Shown here piece by piece: positions 58,949 to 64,000 of a DNA stretch of 64,000 nt (positions are counted from its first letter, which is position 1; every line of letters begins with the position of its first letter). The notes under the pieces were generated by a model, which saw only the letters and a list, made by a program, of their open reading frames with translations, did no database searches and was not told where the DNA came from. The position numbers and the translations under genes were made by a program. Source of the DNA: Pseudomonadales bacterium (GTDB lineage Bacteria; Pseudomonadota; Gammaproteobacteria; Pseudomonadales; Azotimanducaceae); assembly GCA_022822135.1 (NCBI GenBank), contig JAJECH010000050.1, forward strand, positions 59,228 to 123,227. Reading direction: 5' to 3'.

Positions 58949-60808
58949 GTGTCACATCGACTACTCGGACAATTTCCTTATGCGCTAGAGTCGGTGCAAT
59001 CACTGCTGAAACAAACACCTCGCTATGGTCGTGCACATCAGGAGCTCGGGTATATCTATCTTGCACTCGGTCATTCAGAGGATGCAACGCTCGCCTTTCG
59101 CCAAGCAGTCGAACACAACCCCGGCTTGCTTGCAAGCTGGCAGCATCTTCGTGAGCTGATATCGGTCGATGATCGTGATTTCAGCAGACGCATCGACACG
59201 AATCTGCATTACCTCGAGTCATTACCACCTCCATTACGCGCCGTCGTCAGCATGCGGCATGAACAAAAACGAAAAAAAGCCGAAGAGACTTGCCGCAGCT
59301 ACCTTCAAGAACACCCTAAAGATGTAGAAGGCATGCGGTTGCTCGCACTCATTGCTAGTGAACAAGGCATGTTGGATGATGCGGAATTCATGCTCGAAAG
59401 TGCCGTCGAATTTGAACCGACGAACGAACGCGTACGTTTGAGCTATGTCGACATCTTGCACAAGCGGCAGAAGTTCGATAAGTCACTTGTGCAAGCAGAG
59501 CTACTTCGTGAGAGCGATCCTGAGAATCAGACTTATCGACTAGCTCACGCAAATCAACTTGCAGGTCTTGGCGAGTACGACCAGGCACTCGCTGTTTACG
59601 ACGACATACTGACGCGTCATCCCGAATCTACGTTGGCGAGCCCTCGACTTTGGCTCTCTCGAGGCCACGCACTAAAAACGCATGGACGCGCAGAAGACGC
59701 AATCGATTCCTACCATCACGCGTACGCACTAAAACCCGATTTCGGTGATGCTTACTGGAGTCTAGCGAATTTGAAAACCTATGTGTTCTCTGATCAAGAG
59801 CTCACGCGCATGGGTGAATTGGTCCTCGACGACAACGTCGAAATGGACGACTTGGCGCACTTGCATTTCGCGCTCGGGAAAGCACTTGAAGATCGCGAGG
59901 AGTATGAGACTTCGTTCAAGCACTACAAGAAAGGCAACGAAATTCGAAAGACCCAAACCCGTTACGACGCAGCGACAATGTCAGCGAGACTAAAACTGCA
60001 GCGGTGGGTATGTAACGAGGCATTCTTTACAGAGCGCAAGGGTGTGGGATCTGACGCAGCTGATCCCATCTTTATCGTAGGTTTGCCTCGTGCTGGATCC
60101 ACGTTACTCGAACAAATCCTTGCGTCACACTCACAAGTCGATGGGACGCTTGAACTGCACCATATCAGCTCCATAGCCCAGAAACTCGATAGTAGACGGC
60201 GCCGACGCGACGCACCGCGTTATCCCGGCACCTTAGGTCAACTGCGTCACGAAACATTTCAGACAATCGGCGAGCAGTTCATTTCCGAAACACAGGTTCA
60301 CCGCGGAGCTGCGCCGTTCTTCATCGACAAGATGCCAAACAATTTCAGGCACATTGGTTTGATACATCTGATTCTCCCGAACGCGAAGATCATCGATGCG
60401 CGTCGTGATCCGATGAGTTGTTGTTTCAGCGGATTCAAACAGCTATTCGCTTCAGGACAGGAATTTACATACGGTCTCTATGAAATTGGGACGTACTACC
60501 AAGACTATGTTGAACTAATGAATCACTGGGATACGGTGTTACCTGGAAAGGTGCTTCGCGTGCACTACGACGATGTCGTGAACGACCTCGAAAATGAAGT
60601 GCATCGCATCCTGGATTATTGTGAACTCCCCTTCGAGTCGTCATGCGTCGAGTTCCATCGCAATCCTCGTGCAGTTCGAACACCAAGTTCAGAGCAAGTA
60701 AGGCAACCGATCTATCGACAAGCATTAGAACAATGGAAGTACTTTGAGGCTTGGTTATCGCCTCTAAAGGAAGCGTTAGGACCTGCCTTATGGTCTTTCC
60801 GGAACTAG
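58949..60808 (+). CDS. TPR-repeat sulfotransferase
   Basis: 619 residues from GTG 58949. The N-terminal ~350 residues are TPR repeats (GRAHQELGYIYLALGHSEDA, PDFGDAYWSLANL). The C-terminal sulfotransferase domain has the PAPS 5'-phosphosulfate loop IFIVGLPRAGSTLLEQIL and 3'-phosphate segment DARRDPMSCCFSGFKQLF. TPR-like sequence continues upstream in the same frame (VEKAQGLLRAGKVLEAQNFL, from about 58835), but there is no ATG, GTG or TTG before 58949. The true start is unclear. Substrate unknown. This family often sits beside TonB receptors. Confidence 0.85.
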   Translation: MSHRLLGQFPYALESVQSLLKQTPRYGRAHQELGYIYLALGHSEDATLAFRQAVEHNPGLLASWQHLRELISVDDRDFSRRIDTNLHYLESLPPPLRAVVSMRHEQKRKKAEETCRSYLQEHPKDVEGMRLLALIASEQGMLDDAEFMLESAVEFEPTNERVRLSYVDILHKRQKFDKSLVQAELLRESDPENQTYRLAHANQLAGLGEYDQALAVYDDILTRHPESTLASPRLWLSRGHALKTHGRAEDAIDSYHHAYALKPDFGDAYWSLANLKTYVFSDQELTRMGELVLDDNVEMDDLAHLHFALGKALEDREEYETSFKHYKKGNEIRKTQTRYDAATMSARLKLQRWVCNEAFFTERKGVGSDAADPIFIVGLPRAGSTLLEQILASHSQVDGTLELHHISSIAQKLDSRRRRRDAPRYPGTLGQLRHETFQTIGEQFISETQVHRGAAPFFIDKMPNNFRHIGLIHLILPNAKIIDARRDPMSCCFSGFKQLFASGQEFTYGLYEIGTYYQDYVELMNHWDTVLPGKVLRVHYDDVVNDLENEVHRILDYCELPFESSCVEFHRNPRAVRTPSSEQVRQPIYRQALEQWKYFEAWLSPLKEALGPALWSFRN

Positions 60809-60852
60809 CTAGAAATCTACGCACCGAGTGACCTAAATCTACGCTCTCCGCG

Positions 60853-61365
60853 TCATCTATAGGCGATATTTGGCTCGTCCGGCTGCAGAAACTGACGAAG
60901 CGCGAGCACATACGCATCTTCGCGACCCCATTTTTCGTGCTGATAGTAGTCCTTTCGGACTCCGACTTGCTTAAATCCTACCGACTGGTAGAGGTTGATC
61001 GCCCGTTGATTTGAGACCCGGACCTCGAGGAATATTCGATCTACAGGCAATGTCCGACTCCGTATGAGCATGTGATTGAGCAGCATACGACCAATGCCTC
61101 GTCCTTGATACGCCGGATCTACTGATATGTTGTAGAGCTCAGCTGATTCGACTTCACAGCCGAGTACCGAGTGTGCAATGGTGTAGGTGCTGGTATGCGG
61201 ATCGACCACGACCCAGCATTCATGATTGAGCTGCAAGCTGTCGACAAACGTCCTGCGACGCCAGCCATGCGAATTAGCCTTTTGTTCAACGTGCATAACC
61301 GAATCGATATCGGTCACATCCATGCGACGAATGATCAGACGTTCGAGTTCTTGATTTGGTTCCAA
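60853..61365 (-). CDS. rimI: Ribosomal-protein-alanine N-acetyltransferase RimI
   Basis: GNAT acetyltransferase that acetylates the N-terminus of S18. 170 residues. IIRRMDVTDIDSVMHVEQKA near the N-terminus, acetyl-CoA loop QGRGIGRMLLNHMLIRS, and NQRAINLYQSVGFKQVGVRK with the conserved Tyr. Length and HGW-x3-F match RimI. The start overlaps the HolD-like gene by 31 nt; ATG 61323 is an alternative. Confidence 0.93.
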   Translation of the reverse strand: MEPNQELERLIIRRMDVTDIDSVMHVEQKANSHGWRRRTFVDSLQLNHECWVVVDPHTSTYTIAHSVLGCEVESAELYNISVDPAYQGRGIGRMLLNHMLIRSRTLPVDRIFLEVRVSNQRAINLYQSVGFKQVGVRKDYYQHEKWGREDAYVLALRQFLQPDEPNIAYR

Positions 61366-62039
61366 AGCTGCTGCTTTCCAGCGCGTGATAACGGTAATTC
61401 ATCAATGTAGATAGTACGCGAAATCTTCTCAATAAGTCCTGCAGCGGTGTCCTTGGCAGGCATACCGATTACCAGTAATGATTCACAGTGTGGTGCTCTT
61501 TGTTCAAGCCATGCTTGAAAACCTTCTTTTGCACCAGCGAGTGTAGCGTTCGTGGATTTACTCTTGGATGGAGCAACGAAAGGAAATCTGAAGTGAAGCT
61601 CGTTTAGGTGATGTTCTTCAAATCCGCTCAAAGCTCGCAATATGTCACGTATCAATAAGTCGGGACATTGTGACGAATACTCAATCAACATTGCAACCGA
61701 CCCGTACAAAAATACCCGAAGCTGAACGGCAAACGGTTTCGAAGGGGTCTTCTCCACACGATGATCCTGTGTAGTCGCAGTTTCTCCAGGATTGGTACTT
61801 CGTCGACCACGAGTTTCTGTACGTTGGTGATATTTCGCTTTAGTCGACTCCTCGGAGACACGTCGACCCCGGGAACGAGGGTTAGATGAACGAACAGTAC
61901 TTGATTGCGCGGATCTAGTGGCTTTGTTCTCGATTAAAGAACTCGCGTGACCTATGGCGATTAACTCACGTGCTCGCTGCGGCGACACCCAGATGTCGAT
62001 TCCTAAGCGCTGTAGCTGAAGCAGGTCGTTCTCCTCCAT
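61335..62039 (-). CDS. Possible DNA polymerase III psi-like (HolD-like) protein
   Basis: 234 residues. NDLLQLQRLGIDIWVSPQRA near the N-terminus and YIDELPLSRAGKQQLWNQIK at the end match, by pattern, the HolD start (L-x-x-L-G-I-x-x-W) and end (L-P-x-x-x-x-x-K-x-x-L-W). HolD usually precedes rimI in gammaproteobacteria. The middle (about 40-100) is an Arg/Ser/Thr-rich disordered insert that makes it longer than E. coli HolD (137). Assignment rests mainly on gene order. Confidence 0.55.
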   Translation of the reverse strand: MEENDLLQLQRLGIDIWVSPQRARELIAIGHASSLIENKATRSAQSSTVRSSNPRSRGRRVSEESTKAKYHQRTETRGRRSTNPGETATTQDHRVEKTPSKPFAVQLRVFLYGSVAMLIEYSSQCPDLLIRDILRALSGFEEHHLNELHFRFPFVAPSKSKSTNATLAGAKEGFQAWLEQRAPHCESLLVIGMPAKDTAAGLIEKISRTIYIDELPLSRAGKQQLWNQIKNSNV

Positions 62040-62084
62040 TCCCTAATTATCATTTGCGCCCTTTTTTCCTGATGTCCTCACGCA

Positions 62085-63146
62085 ATGCGTTATGAAACGG
62101 ACGATCTGCGGATCAATGGCATGGACGAAGCCTTAGCTCCGCAACAGCTTATCGAACAGTTTCCAGTTTCACCGGAATCGTCTCAACTCGTCTTCGAAAA
62201 ACGCAACGAAGCGGCTCACATCATTCATGGTGAGGACGATCGACTCCTCTGCATCGTAGGTCCGTGTTCAATTCATGACACGATATCTGCTCTAGAGTAC
62301 GCCGATCGATTGGCCGATGCGGCGACTACTTATAGGGATCAGTTGTGTATCTTGATGCGTGTGTACTTCGAAAAACCACGTACCACAGTGGGTTGGAAAG
62401 GCTTGATCAACGACCCACATCTAAATGGTTCGTACGAAATCAACGATGGTCTTCAAACAGCCAGACAGTTGTTGTGCGATATCGCAGAGAAGAAACTAGG
62501 TACCGGTACTGAGTATCTGGATCCGATCACACCCCAATATCTAGGCGATTTGGTATCTTGGAGTGCAATCGGAGCGAGAACTACCGAGAGTCAAATACAT
62601 CGTCAATTAGCTTCAGGTTTATCTTGCCCCGTCGGATTCAAGAACAGTACCAAAGGCGACGTGCAGATCGCAACGGACGCGGTGAAGTCTGCACAGAATT
62701 CGCACATATTTCTCTCCGTGACGAAGTCGGGCCATGCCGCTATTTTTTCAACAACTGGCAACCCTGATTGCCACATCATTCTGCGAGGCGGTGGCGGCCA
62801 GACGAACTACGATGTAGCATCGATCACAGACGCCGCGAAGCGCCTTGCAAAAGCAGCGGTGACTCCTCGTCTGATGGTCGACATGAGTCACGCGAATAGT
62901 GAAAAAGAACACAAACGCCAACTTGATGTTTGCGGCAAACTATGTGAGCAAATCCCGCTGCCAGATTCTCACATCATGGGCGTCATGATCGAGAGTCATT
63001 TAGTCGAAGGCAATCAGAAAATCGGCGATGGCACGCAATTGGTATACGGACAGAGCATCACGGATGCATGCCTAAGTTGGGATGACACCGAAGTCTGCTT
63101 CGAGCAGCTCGCAAAAGCCGTCGACGACCGTAGAAACGGTTCCTAA
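62085..63146 (+). CDS. 3-deoxy-7-phosphoheptulonate (DAHP) synthase
   Basis: Condenses phosphoenolpyruvate and erythrose 4-phosphate, the first step of aromatic amino acid synthesis. 353 residues, type I-alpha (AroF/G/H class). LCIVGPCSIHD, RVYFEKPRTTVGWKGLI, GFKNSTKGDVQIATDAVKSA, RGGGGQTNYDVAS and MVDMSHANSEKEHKRQ are all present. Feedback specificity (Phe, Tyr or Trp) cannot be read, so no symbol is given. Only 45 bp separate it from the divergent HolD-like gene. Confidence 0.95.
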   Translation: MRYETDDLRINGMDEALAPQQLIEQFPVSPESSQLVFEKRNEAAHIIHGEDDRLLCIVGPCSIHDTISALEYADRLADAATTYRDQLCILMRVYFEKPRTTVGWKGLINDPHLNGSYEINDGLQTARQLLCDIAEKKLGTGTEYLDPITPQYLGDLVSWSAIGARTTESQIHRQLASGLSCPVGFKNSTKGDVQIATDAVKSAQNSHIFLSVTKSGHAAIFSTTGNPDCHIILRGGGGQTNYDVASITDAAKRLAKAAVTPRLMVDMSHANSEKEHKRQLDVCGKLCEQIPLPDSHIMGVMIESHLVEGNQKIGDGTQLVYGQSITDACLSWDDTEVCFEQLAKAVDDRRNGS

Positions 63147-63660
63147 TTCAGGCGATTCTTCTTCGCCGTAATTCACTTGATAACCCGGTTATCAAGCAGA
63201 TCCTCCATTCGTAGGCGATACATCACGCCACAACATTAAGACATTAATCGCTTAATGTCGCACTAAAACCATTTCAACCGTTGACTTGATTTTTCGTGCA
63301 ACGTTCGTAATGGATCACTAAAGTTGCGCTCGTGAACGAATGGACCGAGCTGCACGGCAAATTGCAGCGAGAGCAGCGAAGAGTTCATGAAGCTGCCGCG
63401 CGTTACTCGCGTGAACTCATCTTCAACCTCGCCATCTGGCAAGGTCAACTTCCGTTGACTTCGTCTTTCGCACATCGGTGAATACGGATGTGTACGGCGA
63501 AACCAGTACGTCCGTTGTTCCAACAGGAGCATGTCGTACCGTCCGAGCTAGGACCGTTCAGATCAAGGGTTGGCGTCCTATGACACTACGCGATGTCCGC
63601 GATCGTTGCTGGAAGCGATTCACAACGATGTCAGTACCACTCACCATTGAACTAGCGCCG
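63147..63660. other. 514-bp junction between DAHP synthase and the integrase
   Basis: Short frames on both strands (minus 63263-63532, plus 63478-63663) have no recognised motif. Two perfect inverted repeats sit at the left end. This is the likely left border of a mobile island, carrying relics. No integrase attachment-site core can be proven here. Confidence 0.45.
63176..63258. repeat. Two inverted repeats at the island border
   Basis: CTTGATAACC-C-GGTTATCAAG at 63176-63196 is a perfect 10-bp arm palindrome. ACATTAAG-(10)-CTTAATGT at 63233-63258 is a perfect 8-bp arm repeat. They follow the DAHP synthase stop by 30 bp, so they may be terminator or recombination/operator sites. Function inferred. 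Confidence 0.5.
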
Positions 63661-64000
63661 TGAAAGATCTGAACTACGAGCTATCGATGATCTGCCGTCG
63701 CAATCGCGACGGCAGCTATTCCACCCGTGGTAGCCGCTACGCGCGAATGCAACGGCATGCCAACACCCTGCATGAACTCGGGTTCTTTCACATGCACGCC
63801 ACCTCGCTTAAACCGAAGCACGTGAACGCTCTGGTCGAACATTGGATTTCGCGTGACATCACGCCCGGGACTCTGCGGAACTACATGGCCGACATTCGCT
63901 GGTGGGCGGAGAAAATCGGCAAGACCCACATCATGCACCCATCCAACGAACACTACGGCATTCCTCCCAGAGACCACACGCCTACGCAAAAAGCTCAGTA
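63661..64000 (+). CDS. Tyrosine recombinase (island-type integrase), N-terminal part, runs off window
   Basis: From GTG 63661 the open frame runs to the end of the window, 113 codons. VKDLNYELSMICRRNRDGSY near the start, ELGFFHMHATSLKPKHVNAL and TPGTLRNYMADIRWWAEKIG match the N-terminal SAM-like core-binding domain of integrases carried by integrative elements. The catalytic domain lies outside. Base composition is GC-richer than neighbours, consistent with foreign origin. Confidence 0.8.

Noticed and set aside
63263..63532. 89-codon minus-strand frame in the island border
   Set aside because: No family recognised; it may be decayed phage or transposon sequence but cannot be supported.

Overview
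The window is bacterial chromosome. Its genes point to a free-living, probably marine, aerobic gammaproteobacterium. The markers are an sdhCDAB/sucAB-lpd-sucC TCA block, the xerD-dsbC pair, rpsP-rimM-trmD-rplS next to ffh, CysB, NfuA, a cobalamin-dependent MetH, a HolD-like gene beside rimI, a TonB-dependent receptor and a TPR-sulfotransferase. The genus cannot be fixed from sequence alone. Base composition is moderate, coding is dense, and many starts are GTG or TTG. No rRNA, tRNA or CRISPR array was recognised.

Layout. 1-6173 (minus): sucA, sucB, lpd and the 5' part of sucC, the downstream half of the TCA supra-operon. 6174-15743: an accessory islet that separates sucA from sdhB. It holds an alpha/beta hydrolase, a Gfo/Idh/MocA oxidoreductase, a RES/Xre toxin-antitoxin (TA) pair, a COQ4-like gene with a same-frame esterase, an LLM-type oxidoreductase, an FHA membrane protein, a FitAB-like TA pair and a decayed Fic/Doc toxin with its upstream small gene. 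15744-18940: sdhC-D-A-B. 19157-24670: dsbC, xerD, then rplS, trmD, rimM, rpsP and ffh (all minus; translation and protein targeting). 24727-28584 (plus): a CcsA/YpjD-like membrane protein, a CNNM/CorC-type membrane protein and an unrecognised exported protein. 28745-30622: leuA behind a newly read Leu-rich leader peptide. 30747-31578: a nucleotidyltransferase and small partner. 32067-37311 (minus): prpB-prpC-prpD (propionate/2-methylcitrate cycle), a gamma-carbonic-anhydrase-like gene and purT. 37703-39824: APS-reductase-type cysH, a thioredoxin-fold protein and cysB. 40081-42176: a YdcH-like protein, a vWA-DnaJ pair and a 48-residue membrane protein. 42284-48315: an AddB/AddA-like nuclease-helicase pair. 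Then nfuA, metH, an orphan Phd-like antitoxin with a wrecked VapC, a phytanoyl-CoA dioxygenase-like protein, an ankyrin protein, a TonB receptor, a TPR-sulfotransferase, rimI, a HolD-like gene and a DAHP synthase. From about 63147 a mobile region starts, with a tyrosine integrase running off the right edge.

How it fits together. The conserved core is respiration/TCA, sulfate assimilation, propionate catabolism, leucine and aromatic amino acid synthesis, methionine synthesis and DNA repair. It is punctuated by TA modules, at least two of them broken, and by one island border. The most informative observations are these: (i) an apparently leaderless leucine leader peptide ahead of leuA; (ii) the COQ4-like and esterase genes in one frame separated by a single TAA, with no canonical start for the esterase; (iii) a roughly 9.6-kb islet splitting sdh from suc; (iv) a ribosomal protein S16 with a tail of about 115 acidic residues; (v) two toxin pseudogenes whose upstream partner genes survive. 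I did not find a clearly new defence or metabolic system. The vWA-DnaJ-small membrane protein set and the nucleotidyltransferase pair are the best candidates for undescribed function.
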